The position numbers and the translations under genes are program-made. From Darksidea phi (taxonomy: Eukaryota; Ascomycota; Dothideomycetes; Pleosporales; Lentitheciaceae): a stretch of DNA of 64,000 nucleotides. The DNA is taken from assembly GCA_030770425.1 (NCBI GenBank), contig JASJFT010000020.1, forward strand, positions 124,001 through 188,000, read 5' to 3'. Below the pieces are notes generated by a model. The model made no database searches, was not told the DNA's origin, and saw only the letters and a program-made list of their open reading frames with translations. This document shows, piece by piece, positions 1 through 10,740 of this stretch (its first letter is position 1; each line of letters opens with the position of its first letter).

Positions 1-289
1 GGCCGCCACGAGGCTGGGCCCCAGCCACACCATAATGCGCAACAACAAACATCGGACAGCCGCCGGACAAAGCCGCCGTCTCGACCACCCAATGTCCTGC
101 ACAGGTAGTCGCTCATTCGCAGCCGTTGTTCACTTGGTCTTTCACCGCGGGAGCTTCGTTCGCTTCAGTCCCGCAACTGCAGCGCATGCTCCGCCTCGAA
201 GCTCGAAACGGCCGCTTGCGCGGCTTCACCACCCCTCCTCTGAACCTCACTCTGTCGTCGTCGCTGCGATCGCTCCCTAAGACTTCGTC

Positions 290-3248
290 ATGGCTACCAA
301 AACAGCAAGAGCAGGGGCCTTTGGGGGCCCGCATACGGCGGGCATCTTCTCCGACATGACGGTTGACGGTCCGGTAATTGGCACCTTGGTGGCTATCATA
401 GATCGCGGGAGGAACCTACCGAACAGACGGTCAATGGGGAAGCAAGACCCGTACTGTGCCGCTCGACTGGGCAAAGAGGCAAAGAAAACGGCAACGGACC
501 GCCGCGGAGGACAGACACCTAAATGGTACGACCGCATCTGTGGACTGCAACGTTATCGGACACTGACTGCCATGTAGGGATCAAGAACTACGCTTTACCG
601 TCCACGACTCACCCGACTACCACCAGCTCAAGGTCTCGGTATTCAACGACGACAAGAAAACGGAGCTAATTGGAGAGACGTGGGTGAACCTCGAGAACAT
701 CATAACACCCGGCGGAGGACAGAGCGATACATGGCATCCGCTCACCTGCAAGGGCAAATACGCCGGAGACATCCGCATCGAACTCACCTTCTATGATACC
801 CGTCCGAAGGAGGAGAAAGCGCCGGCAGAAAGGAAGGAGAACACATTGGCCGAGAGACAGAGCCCGGCAGTCAGCGGACCTCGCGAGTCTAAACCCGTCA
901 AGCGTAGGCCGCTCCCCAGTGATCCAACGGGAGCATCGCCATCTCCTGTAAACACACCCGAGCGCCGTGGATTGCAAGGAATACAGACCGGCCCTCGCGG
1001 ATACAATACCCCTCCACGACAGCAGCGCGCGAACGAGCAGACGCCGACCAGTCAACGTCGAACTCAGCACACAGATACGCCTCTGCGTAGGCCTCTGCCT
1101 GACGCATCACCTATGAATGGCACGCCGTCATCGAACCCCCATACTCCACAATCCCAGCAGTATGCGCCGCGAGCGGCAGAGCAGGACGTCTATCAAACTC
1201 CGCCAAACCCCCGTTCGTCAAATAACAATCTCGCGCAACATAACGAAGATGGCTTCGACATGTCTTATGCTGCTCCTAAACCATATGAGGTTCAGCCGGC
1301 CGATTCGCAACCACAGCATACTCGAGACCGGGGGAGTCGGACCATGTCCCAGGACGATTTCAGATCCTCGCGCGGCCACTCCCCCCGTCCACCACCCGAC
1401 CCGCCACATACACACTCTGCCCCAGTCGTGCCTACGCATCATATGTACGAGCCAGAACCTTCGCAGCAGGATCCGTACAGCGGAGCTGTGGGATATTCGA
1501 ACAGACGCGCATCTCCGCAGCCGGACATCTTTTCCCAGGACTCTTATCAAGACCCGTCATATCAGGTCGAGCCCCTGCGCTTGAGTCGGAACAGTCGTAG
1601 TAACGAGCAGATTGCGCCACACGATGCGTATCAAGCGCCTAAGGCCATCATGGATTCACACAATCCATACGATTCGTATGCTTCGTATGGGCGCAGAGCG
1701 AGCGCGATGCAACCAACAGTGGAGGATGAGGACGACATTCCGCCCCCACCTCCCGTACATAGAAGCAACGCGAACACTTTGGTCCAGCCTCAGCAGCCCA
1801 CTGACTACCACGGCGATGCTCCAGCACCGCTCAACACTTCGCGTTATAGAGATGAGCAGCCATACGGTTATGAATCGCCACCTCACTCTTATGAAACAGA
1901 TGGCTATGGACAAACGCATCATCAGGAACGTCGGTACACCTACCCCAACCCGTCGAGCCGGCCAGTATCACGCGACACTATGGCACCCTCGCCATTGCGA
2001 AACGAGACTGCCATGATTCCAGCCAGCCTAGTCGCTGGTATTGATCATTCTCGCCAAAGCAGAGACTCGGTCTCTTATCAAACACCGCCGTCGTACGAAA
2101 CCCCTCCGCGCCTACGACAACACTCTGAACCGGACTACCGGACACCGCCACAATATGATACGCCATCTCGACCGCACCTGTTGACGCACCATGAGTCCGC
2201 ACATCAAATGGACTCACTGCAACACTATCAGCACCCGCCTCCGGAAGAGCCGCACCGTAGATCTCCAGTACATGATCCTGCGCCTATTATCAAACCTCGC
2301 GCGGTGAGTCCTGCGGCGAGCCCTGTGAACGCACATGGCCAAGCGGACGACCGCTCATCGCGGATGCCCGCACGAAGTATGCCAACGCGAAAGTCCGTCT
2401 CGCCAAGGCCGCCTCCTCCGTCTGGGGGTGACGAGCGGAGACTCTCCGGAGTCCCTTTCGATCCTGACAGCTTCGACGTGTTCAATCCTAACACCGCCAA
2501 GCCTACGAGCGATCCGGAGCGTCCTGGCAGCAGCATGGAAGTGAATGAAAAAGGACAAATTGTGACGTTTAGTGGGCGTGTCATCGATGCATCTGATCAT
2601 CTTCCTGTCGATAGCTGGGCACCTGAGCCGGAACGCAAAGGAACTGAAAAAGTACACCCAGTCCGATCTCGGCCTCAACTGAGTGGTGCCCGCGATCTCG
2701 AAGCAGCGAAGCAGAGGGAAGAAAGGTACAAGAGGGAACGTGCGGATCGCGAAAGGATACGCAACGCTACCATGGCGACGTTCGGGACAGCCGAAAGTCC
2801 TAGCAACGCTTTGGTTACCTCCCGCCACAACTTCAGCAGCCACAACTCTCCCGCGAATAGTGGAACGATGGTCTTGGCTGATCGTGACGCAACGCCGCCG
2901 TCCACGGGCCGCAACAGGCTCCAAAAACGCAACCAACGCCCCACGTCAACCTACGACTCTCCTACCCACGGATCACCAGGTGGCATTCCAATGCCCAACA
3001 CCAACGTCCTACGCGAGCGCGAAAATCTCGGCGGCTATGGAAGTAGCCCCGGCTACAGCCGCGATGCGAGACATTCCAGCGCCGCGCCTCCTATTCCAGC
3101 GAAGATTCCACTGGAACATGACAGGGGTGGTGGTGGAGAGGATATGACAGCGTTAAGCTTGGAGTTGCAGAGTATCGATATTGGACCTGGGAGTGCGGGG
3201 AGGAGGGCACGAGGGGGAGGGACGACAGCACGACGGTATGGATTTTAG
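290..3248 (+). CDS. C2-domain protein, ingression protein Fic1/Inn1-like
   Basis: Two exons, 290..525 and 578..3248, give 968 residues; the 52-bp GT-AG intron restores the frame inside a Trp codon. Residues ~15-140 form a C2 domain (GTLVAIIDRGRNLPN, KQDPYC, then after the intron ELRFTVHD, LKVSVFNDDK, LIGETWVNL and DIRIELTFYD). The remaining ~800 residues are low-complexity, rich in Pro, Ser, Gln, Tyr and His, with recurring YxTPP-type motifs and a short charged helix near residue 790 (EAAKQREERYKRERADRERI). A single N-terminal C2 domain with a long proline-rich tail is the layout of the Inn1/Fic1 family, which links the actomyosin ring to septum synthesis in yeasts; SH3 partners would bind the tail. 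The assignment rests on architecture, and the tail diverges too fast to compare by eye. Stop is TAG at 3246-3248. Confidence 0.85.
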
Positions 3249-4288
3249 GAGCGTTATGCTTGAATGAATACGGTAATGTATAAATAGTAAGTTCCGTTCA
3301 CCTATTGGGCGGCATTGTGGTGTGTACGTTATAGATTTGGCTGGGTAAAAGAGTATAGCGGGGATGGCATTTTGATTGTTCTGGTCTTAAACGGTCATAC
3401 ATGCATGGCGGTGTCCTTGCGAGGTTCTATACCTTCGTACACTTATACTTTATGCGGATATCATAGCATCCTTCAATGATGTTTTTAGTTCCCAGTACTC
3501 GTGTATTGTAGTGTGGCTGGTTACAGTCGCCCTTGTTTCAACGCATACTTTCGCCGATGTCTCCGGAATAACTTACGCTTTATTACATGAACAGCCTCAC
3601 CAGTCCACTCCTAACACCTTCGAGTCAGTACATCAGCGTTCATTTGCCTTGCGCCGCACTATAGTCTGTACTCTGCACGATTTCTTGTATCCCACGATCT
3701 AATACTCTTCATTGATGCCGAATGCGCAAAACCATATATTATTCAAGAGCGCGTGATTGTCTAAGACAAGGCGGAGGGCAAATAGATACAACGGTAAAGC
3801 TTTGCATCTTAATGTGGTACGTCATCTTGGTTTGATCAGCTCGGCACCCACAGTAGGTTCGGCGCTAAGTTATTTCTCGTAGGGGCTTCTCCTACCGTCG
3901 TAGCCTAGCGAGGTTACGAACCGTGCGACCCATGGTTGACTGTCGGGCTTAGTTCGCGCCTTCCATAACAGAACCTCGCATCTCAAATACCTTGCGAATG
4001 GCAGCAAGAATGAAAGAGAAAAAAATACGACCTGTCACTTCTCAACTCTAGTTCGTTGTGTTAAAAAGAAAGTTAACCACGTGCGAGCCATGACGCGGGG
4101 AAATGACCCATGGTTCAAATGGCCTATTCATCCGAAAAAAGAATACTCTTTCGAAGCCACTTGCTCACGTATAAGAGCGAATCCGCAGACCTCTTTCCTT
4201 CTATCCCGCGCCACACCAGCCCGTCAGATGCCGACTCGCGTACCACTACATCATCAACCGCCGCCTCATCCTCCCCACGGCCTGCCCC
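3249..4288. other. Intergenic, 3' flank of the C2 gene
   Basis: About 1 kb with no convincing coding sequence. Short open frames exist but have no intron logic or family resemblance. Nothing else recognised. Confidence 0.6.
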
Positions 4289-4858
4289 ATGACCCAAGTG
4301 ATCAGCAACGTCGACGCCAAAGTAGCCAAATGCGAACTAATAATTAAATACATATTCGCCACGAAATCGCTCATCCTCGAAGCCCTCAACGCGGCCGGAG
4401 GCGCCCGTATAACCGTCTACTACAATGCTACCGCCTATAACCTCGCTAGGAACGACGCTATAGCCGTCCTTGGAGACGCATACATGGCCGCCTATCTCTG
4501 CAGGCTGTGGTTTGGTAGGAGCCCGGCTGCAAGGAACAAGGTGCAGTGGACTGCTATCCGCGAGGATCAGTTGAGCAATGATAAATTGGATGAGCGGATG
4601 AGGAGTTGGGGACTGGATGATTGTATTATCGTTAATCCCGGGGCAGAGGTGATGTCGAATGGGTCGAGAGTGACGAAGAGTATGGCGGCAACGGGGCTGG
4701 AAGCTATCATGGGGGCGGTGTATCTCGATGGCGGAGAGCAGGAGATGGAGAGGGTGATGCAGCACTTGGAATTGCATAATCATTTGTACTTGAAAGAAGT
4801 TCCCAACGAGAGGAGTTGGATCGAGAGTGGAAGGGGCAAATGTGAAAGAAAACTGTGA
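4289..4858 (+). CDS. Small RNase III-like domain protein, probably catalytically impaired
   Basis: Single exon, 189 residues. The RNase III fold is visible: an N-terminal LILEALNAAG helix, the signature region NDAIAVLGDAYM (55-66), and the second signature SMAATGLEAIMGAVYLDGG (131-149). In catalytic RNase III four acidic residues bind metal. Here the LGD Asp (D63) and the second-signature Glu (E138) are kept, but the Glu four residues before D63 is Ala (A59) and the Asp three before E138 is Thr (T135). No double-stranded-RNA-binding domain follows. A stand-alone domain of this size is known in filamentous fungi but its role is unclear. Loss of two of four acids suggests weak or no cleavage activity, so an RNA-binding or decoy role is possible. 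A degraded piece that may belong to the same family lies at 21927-22217. Confidence 0.7.
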   Translation: MTQVISNVDAKVAKCELIIKYIFATKSLILEALNAAGGARITVYYNATAYNLARNDAIAVLGDAYMAAYLCRLWFGRSPAARNKVQWTAIREDQLSNDKLDERMRSWGLDDCIIVNPGAEVMSNGSRVTKSMAATGLEAIMGAVYLDGGEQEMERVMQHLELHNHLYLKEVPNERSWIESGRGKCERKL

Positions 4859-5502
4859 AGGGGAGTGTGAGAAGATCGTGTGAAATTGTTATTAGGAGAA
4901 ACACTGGCAGATAAAGATGTGCAAGGTTAATGGAAATGGGGAGCGCCGAGATAATGGTAGACAGCGTAGTAGTTAAAAGTACAGACAAACAACAACAGCG
5001 AAGGTGCGAGGTTTTGCGTTTAGTACTTGGAGCTAGAGTTTAGTGATACGATCGGTGCTTTTGATAGAGATTGGCTCCACTTTGTCTTGACGAAATTACT
5101 AGTGACGGGTTATGGTATAGTAAGAGAGTTCTATCCATGGCATTATGAGTGGAAAGGGGCTCATGCTGGACTCGAGCAGCATACGAATTGTCCGTATCGA
5201 TTCAGCTTGTTGGCTACTCTTCCATGAGCCTCACCCATCCTATCTCTATAACCTTACGCGCCATGGACCTCGGTCGAGACGCGGGCTCACTTCCCCGCCG
5301 GTGTGATAAAACAAGTCCGAGTACGCTCATGTCTTCACATTTCCCCTGACATCGTCATTCCCAGCCTTTTCATCAGCGTAAATACGCGCTTTATCTTCAG
5401 GACCGCCCGTGCCTTCAAAGTCGCGCGCTTTGTACAGTCTGCCAACACATTAGCACTACTGCTCCACAACTACCACTTCAAGATAAATTACGATGGGGTA
5501 GC
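4859..5502. other. Intergenic
   Basis: About 640 bp between the RNase III-like gene and the convergent small gene. It holds short unsupported open frames only. Confidence 0.5.
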
Positions 5503-5807
5503 TTACTTCCCAGTGGCTGGGTTAACATCGCCCCCTTCGTTCAGAGGGATCTCCCTGTTATCTCCCGCGCCCGAGGCAGGGGAGCCGTAGGTTACGGATG
5601 CGCCGGGAAATTTGCGCTCGGCGGAGGCATCGACGCCGGATTCTGTTGCTAGGGGGAGTTAGTGTTGATTATGGTAAATCGAAGAAAAGAGAACGTACCC
5701 GAGTCAGAAGCTCCTCTGTGACCTTTTTTTGCATCGTTGGAGTTAAGATCGCGCTCAGCTTGTTTTGCGAGGTCGAGCGGGTTGGTGTTTTTGTACTCGG
5801 CAGACAT
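5503..5807 (-). CDS. Small conserved-looking hypothetical protein, two exons
   Basis: Exons 5699..5807 and 5503..5648 (complement) encode 84 residues. The 50-bp intron has a GTACGT donor and a CCCTAG acceptor and joins a split Ala codon (G|CA). The protein starts MSAEYKNTNPLDLAKQAERD and continues through SNDAKKGHRGASDS to ESGVDASAERKFPGASVTYG and a C-terminus with NREIPLNEGGDVNPATGK. It is hydrophilic with no signal peptide or membrane segment, and looks largely disordered after an N-terminal helix. From memory it resembles a small uncharacterised protein widespread in Pezizomycotina with LAxQAExDLNS and FPGAxVTYG motifs; no function is known to me. The clean splice and composition make it a credible gene despite its size. 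Confidence 0.72.
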
Positions 5808-6389
5808 GACGGTGTTGGGTGTTAGAATATAGAATTGAAACTGAAGGGGTATGCTTAGAAGCCTGGTATGAAGAATTGGAGTGGGAGATTGTTGCGGGGG
5901 AGGGTTGGAAGGTTTATTGTAGAGGGTGGTGGTGGGGCGTGAGGACCCTAAAGTTTGACGTCACAACAACCTCATCTCAGCGCTCGACATGCGGACTATC
6001 GGCCCGAAAGATTCGAGAGGTAGATCTGTTCTCTAAATGAAGTAATTGATCTGTTGTTGGCCGCAGTTTGTAAATGAAATGGGGCTCAAGTACGTTGTAA
6101 GAGATTCAGCATTAAAAAAGTTGTCTATAGATTATTACGTAGTTGCTTATGAGCCAACTAGTACGTCAGGTTGCGATACTAAAAAGCTCGCTTTTGCGCA
6201 GTCGTTCCTATGATTGCCAGTCTTCTAGAAGTCAGATGTCCTTCTCAGTTGTGCGTAATCAATTGGCTCCAAAGATACCTGCGAAAGTTGAGATTGTGTC
6301 GTCGGCTTAGTCAGTACCAGCCGTGTCAACTTTTCCTCGATTTCTTTTGCTTAACCCCGCCCCGATAAGAGTAGAGTCTGCATCAAAAG
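5808..6389. other. Intergenic
   Basis: Promoter side of the 84-residue gene, then about 580 bp with no supported feature. Confidence 0.5.
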
Positions 6390-7036
6390 TTACTCATTTT
6401 GAAACGGATCCAGCACCTTCTCGACCCAATAGGCCCAGTCATCCTCCCACCCCACAGGACGAAACATAGCGTGAGTATACTCCCAATAGCTAGGATAGCA
6501 ACCCGCATACTCCCAATCAACAAGCACAATATCTTGCTTCTCCGAATCCCACGACACTCCCCTTTCTTCCCCCTCTTTCCTAGCACCTGTGAACGAAGGG
6601 TGCCGAAATAGGGCACTATCCCGCCGGAAACACGCATTGAAAAAACAGGTCCGTGGCCCTTTCAGATATCCTCGATGGCGCGTGTGTAGAAACTCAGCTT
6701 AGCACCGGAGTGGCCGAACTCGACACCCTTTGTGATTATAGTGGCGTTCAAATCGGCTTCGGTGTTAAACGACATTAATGGCTTTTCTAGATGATCTCTC
6801 CCGAAAAGCCCATCTGGATTATCTCTCTGGAAAAGTGCCGTCCGGAAGCCCGCCGTTACCAACGCTACAGTATCCACCCGGTGACTCCAGCGTTCGCATC
6901 TCTTGGAACAGGGTCCGCAATTTCGAGGTAACAACCTCCTTTGCGGTCTGATCCATCTTAGGCCACTCGGATTTTAGGTTTGAGCCGATGATGCGCTCCA
7001 TGACAATGTATGTGATCTGGTAGTCTTCCTTCCAGC
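6390..7036 (-). pseudogene. Broken phosphotransferase (APH/choline-kinase-like) gene
   Basis: Reading the minus strand, fragments of one fungal APH-family protein appear in order but in different frames: YQITYIVMERIIGSNL with TSKLRTLFQEMRTLESPGGY (about 7034-6840), FNTEADLNATIITKGVEFGHSG to YTRAIEDI (about 6770-6662), then DIVLVDWEYAGCYPSYWEYT and WAYWVEKVLDPFQNE ending with TAA at 6392-6390. The DWEYAG segment is the usual metal-binding and family-specific part. At least one frameshift lies near 6830 (after LPDGTF) and another around 6550-6660, where the catalytic HGD loop should be and cannot be found. The N-terminal nucleotide-binding lobe is missing upstream. The family phosphorylates small molecules in general; this copy cannot be functional. 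Confidence 0.8.
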
Positions 7037-7221
7037 CTCTTGTAGATTCGCCACCTCACAACCCTGTGGCCGGTGCGGGTCGGCCACCCTCCCTGTATGT
7101 GGTGGCAAAATCCAGTTGGTAACTTACTCATTACTATTAATTATCACTAATAATCAGGCTTACACAGCTTAATCTGTTCCGCATAGGCATTGGCTTTGTA
7201 TTCTACGAAATAAAAGCAGCG

Positions 7222-10098
7222 TTAGGTTAAAATACCTAAATTCTCCATTCGCCACCAGTCTAGTGCTTTGAGCGAAGTCTCCGTGTTACGATGGTTAGGG
7301 CCGAGGATCCGCTTCCGTAACTCGATGCACTTTTCCATCAGCGACATAGCTTCTTCATTCCGGCCCTGGGACTTCCACGTGCGTGCCAGATTGTTCATGC
7401 TGGTCAGCGTGTGCGGATGCTCCTCCCCAAGTACCCTCTTTCTCGTCTCTATTACTTGCACCTCTAGTTCTTCGGCCTCCTTCCACCGGCCCCGATTCTG
7501 GTACGTCAACGCCAGGTTGCCCATGCCGATCAGCGTGTCTGGATGCTCCTCCCCAAGTACCCTCTTGGACGTCTCCATTACTTGCACCTCTAGTTCTTCG
7601 GCCTCCTTCCACCGGCCCTGATTCTGGTACGTCAACGCCAGGATACCTATGCCGATTAGCGTGCCTGGATGCTCCTCCCCAAGTACCCTCTTTCTCGTCT
7701 CTATTACTTGTACCCCCAGCTCTTCGGCCTCCTTCCACCGGCCCTGATTCTGGTACGTCAACGCCAGGATACCTATGCCGATTAACGTGTCTGGATGCTC
7801 CTCCCCAAGTACCCTCTTTCTCGTCTCTATTACTTGTACCCCCAGCTCTTCGGCCTCCTTCCACCGGCCCTGATACTGGTACGTCACCGCTAGGTTGCTC
7901 ATGCTGGTCAGCGCGTGCGGATGCTCCTCCCCAAGCACCTTCTTGAACATCTCCATTAGTTGCACCTCCAGTTCTTCGGCCTCCTTCCACCGGCCCCGCT
8001 TCTGGTACGTCGACGCCAGGTTGCCCATGCTAGTTAGCGTGTCTGGATGCTCCTCCCCAAGTACCCTCTTTCTCATCCCTATTACTTGTACAAACAACTC
8101 TTCTGACTCGTTGTACCGTCCATCACTTTGCAGTGTCATAGCGCATTTCCATACCAGGGTCATCCTATCCGCGTCCTCTTGTTCAGGAAGGCTATGTGAC
8201 AGAGCGTACTTAGCATGGGGAAGTAACCGTCTCCACTTACTTCTACTACCGTGATTATGGCCAGGGAACACCTTTACTAGCCGTGCAATAGCATGTTGGG
8301 TCCATTGGTCCAGCTTCTCCTGCTTTTGGAGCCATCTCCGCACAGCACGATGTACTAGTTGGTGGAGATCGAGTGCGGATTCGGCAGGCCGCCTAGTAAC
8401 AAGCGCGTAGCTGTTGAGAACTTTTATCGCATCTTCCCTTTCACGAGGTAAGGATGCGTCCAGAAGATCCAGTGGGATGTCTTTTGGGCCCACGCAGGCC
8501 GCAAGGAATAGATAGTCTGCTGCCAGCGGATCACTACCGCGGATCTGGTCCATTGAGATGAGAAGTGTGGTGGTTATAGGGCCTTTTGCACCGTATTCTT
8601 GTAGCTTGCCCTCCGATAATTCGCGATAATGCTCAAAAGCCTCCTCATTTTTCTTGAGTAATTGTGACCGGTAGTCCCGCAGTGATATGTTTCTGGTATC
8701 GATATAGGATGTTGCTTGGACAATGGCCAGGGGAAGATACGATAGCTCTTGTAGCAAAAGCTTCGCCTCCTGCTGCTCACTTCTTGAAACCGGAATATTC
8801 AGATGGTTTTCCAACATCCTTTCGGCCGTATCTGGTGTCATTTCCCCTAGCTCTACAATGTTTGGTGATGCCAGCCTCTTCGCTGTGTCGCTGTTGGTTG
8901 TTGTGAAGACGATAGAACATAGTTCAGACTGTGGCAGGTAATCGAGCAAGTCGGCAGCCCGTGCGGACAACCCGCTGGAACCCAGGTTTATGCCATCCGT
9001 GTTGTCAAAAATGAGCAGCCACTGCCTTTCACCCTTCCTGCTCAGATGTAGTTTCACCAGCTCCTTAATATCTGCCTTCTCATCGTCCCAACCAGGAACG
9101 TGGAGCTTTTGGGCAATACTCGTATACGATTGATAGAGACTGTCTATGTCGCTTGCATCAATCCAGAAGACCGAGCAGTTCTTGTTCTTTTGTCTTGTTC
9201 GGTAGGCAAGCTCGAGCGCTAGCTGTGATTTACCCGTTCCTCCTGGTCCTGTTATTGCGATCATGGCAGTTTGCTTGCCTTCGAAGAGCTTTGCTTCCAG
9301 TCCCGCAAGCTGTGATTCCCGACCAACGAAGTGATCGTTCCGGGAAAACGGAATGATGGATGGAGCGCCATTGGCTGCTTCCACTTCAAGTTGGAGTCTT
9401 GTCCGCGCTTTCTTCTCTCCCTCGCCATAGGAGGCAGGCATGAAGATATCAAGAAGTCCAAGAAGGCAGTATATCTTGTCTTCTTCTTCAGTTGTCTCGC
9501 GATTTTCGGCCCATGCCATTCTCTCGGATATGGTAAATCCGTTTAATGGACAGTTCTGCAACGCGTCGACTGGGATACCAGTAATCTCATGGATTAGCTG
9601 CCCGAGGGATCGCTTATCGCCTATTCGCCGTCCTTCAGAAGAAAAGAACTCGACCGATACCGGAGCAATAAGTTCCTGAAGTGTCCAACCTCGAGTAAAC
9701 CATTTGCTTGCCCGAAATGATGCCTCCCAACTACTCCGTTGAACTATCTCTGTCGCGGTGGATACTGAAACGTCTGGTAGGAATACGTAGCATTTTGTCG
9801 CATTCGTATACCATCGAAACATTGAGTTGATCGCTTTTGAGCGCTCGCGACGGTTCCATTTATCAATGCAACATGTGTCGATCCAGAAATATGGTAGCTT
9901 ATCCTGAGCCGCCTGTTCGGCGCAGAACTCGATCTTTCGATAACCCTCCTTCTCTTTGTAGGTGTCGCTTCTGATATCTTCGAGGAGAACCTCGGAATCT
10001 CCCCATCTGTGTGAAAGGATCGCATATGGCGGAATAGACTTCCCACTGAAGTCTGTCGAGACGAGTCTTTTAGAATGATCGAAGTGAAGAAGTCGCAT
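7222..10098 (-). CDS. HET domain - NB-ARC - TPR receptor (fungal NLR)
   Basis: Intronless, 958 residues from the ATG at 10098. That start is chosen because MRLLHFDHSKRL is the usual beginning of HET proteins; an in-frame ATG at 10140 would add 14 residues. HET domain: YAILSHRWG (~25), WIDTCCID (~72) and GWTLQELIAP (~137). NB-ARC: FVGRESQL (~257), Walker A GPGGTGKS (284-291), Walker B LLIFDN (361-366), sensor-type TTTNSD, and LPLAIVQA in the helical part. The C-terminal third holds about seven 42-residue tetratricopeptide units (RWKEAEEL...VLGEEHPDTL...NLALTYQ), several nearly identical. HET proteins trigger heterokaryon-incompatibility cell death; NB-ARC is the oligomerising switch and the TPRs the likely ligand-sensing surface. 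No premature stop, so it looks functional. Confidence 0.93.
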   Translation of the reverse strand: MRLLHFDHSKRLVSTDFSGKSIPPYAILSHRWGDSEVLLEDIRSDTYKEKEGYRKIEFCAEQAAQDKLPYFWIDTCCIDKWNRRERSKAINSMFRWYTNATKCYVFLPDVSVSTATEIVQRSSWEASFRASKWFTRGWTLQELIAPVSVEFFSSEGRRIGDKRSLGQLIHEITGIPVDALQNCPLNGFTISERMAWAENRETTEEEDKIYCLLGLLDIFMPASYGEGEKKARTRLQLEVEAANGAPSIIPFSRNDHFVGRESQLAGLEAKLFEGKQTAMIAITGPGGTGKSQLALELAYRTRQKNKNCSVFWIDASDIDSLYQSYTSIAQKLHVPGWDDEKADIKELVKLHLSRKGERQWLLIFDNTDGINLGSSGLSARAADLLDYLPQSELCSIVFTTTNSDTAKRLASPNIVELGEMTPDTAERMLENHLNIPVSRSEQQEAKLLLQELSYLPLAIVQATSYIDTRNISLRDYRSQLLKKNEEAFEHYRELSEGKLQEYGAKGPITTTLLISMDQIRGSDPLAADYLFLAACVGPKDIPLDLLDASLPREREDAIKVLNSYALVTRRPAESALDLHQLVHRAVRRWLQKQEKLDQWTQHAIARLVKVFPGHNHGSRSKWRRLLPHAKYALSHSLPEQEDADRMTLVWKCAMTLQSDGRYNESEELFVQVIGMRKRVLGEEHPDTLTSMGNLASTYQKRGRWKEAEELEVQLMEMFKKVLGEEHPHALTSMSNLAVTYQYQGRWKEAEELGVQVIETRKRVLGEEHPDTLIGIGILALTYQNQGRWKEAEELGVQVIETRKRVLGEEHPGTLIGIGILALTYQNQGRWKEAEELEVQVMETSKRVLGEEHPDTLIGMGNLALTYQNRGRWKEAEELEVQVIETRKRVLGEEHPHTLTSMNNLARTWKSQGRNEEAMSLMEKCIELRKRILGPNHRNTETSLKALDWWRMENLGILT
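7350..8110 (-). repeat. Tandem 126-bp TPR-encoding repeats
   Basis: Inside the HET-NB-ARC-TPR gene the motif beginning gcctccttccaccggcc recurs at about 7475, 7601, 7727, 7853 and 7979, an exact 126-bp (42-codon) period. Neighbouring units differ by few bases. Such internal sameness is typical of receptor repeat arrays that expand, contract and are kept alike by unequal exchange. Confidence 0.92.
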
Positions 10099-10740
10099 CG
10101 CTGCAATATCGTTTCCGGGGCGGGAGGGGAGAGAACGCAAACGATTCGGGGAAAGGCGTTGTTTGGAGCTAACTAAGGTAGGAGGCTAGGAATTGTGGGG
10201 ACAACAGAAGCGGTTGATAGATTATAATGGTCGCAGGCGGGCTGTGAAGGCAGCCTTCCAATGCAGTGCACGCCAAGGCGTTAACCGGGCGAAGCGCCCC
10301 CCTCCCCCGACGCAAGTGGCTGCGCGAGCTAGCCATATTGGTTCTGCGTTGCTTCTAGCGACTTGATTAACTGCTTCACCGGAAGACTTGGCTGCCACGT
10401 CAACAAGGCATGCAGAGGTAGGCTGAAGGCAGGTGGGGCTGCGCAGCGGGTGGAGCGCGCTAGAAATCTCGGAACAACGCACGATCGTTCAGAAGTACCT
10501 TGAGATCCTCGTGAAGAAAGAAGAAGTTCCGCATAGGGCTGGAAGCCTGGCAAACCTCCTTCCGGTTCTTCGTCGCTCTGATCGTAGGGTACTTTGGCGC
10601 AGATGGCGATCGCGCGCTTCGTTCTCAGAGATCAAGGGAAATCAGTGCTGGTCAACAGAAGGAATAGATCGTATTACAGATTCACCCCACCTCTTCCCCC
10701 GGGGTACCAAACAGGATAGCTGAGCAATTCGGCTGATATC
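10099..10740. other. Intergenic, promoter side of the HET receptor
   Basis: About 640 bp between the receptor start and the transposon relic. No feature recognised beyond the poly(A) tract that begins at 10742. Confidence 0.5.

Noticed and set aside
7383..7990. Open frames on both strands through the TPR array (187 codons plus, 211 codons minus in another frame)
   Set aside because: Same effect of the 126-bp periodicity inside the HET-NB-ARC-TPR gene; the coding frame is fixed by continuity with the NB-ARC domain.
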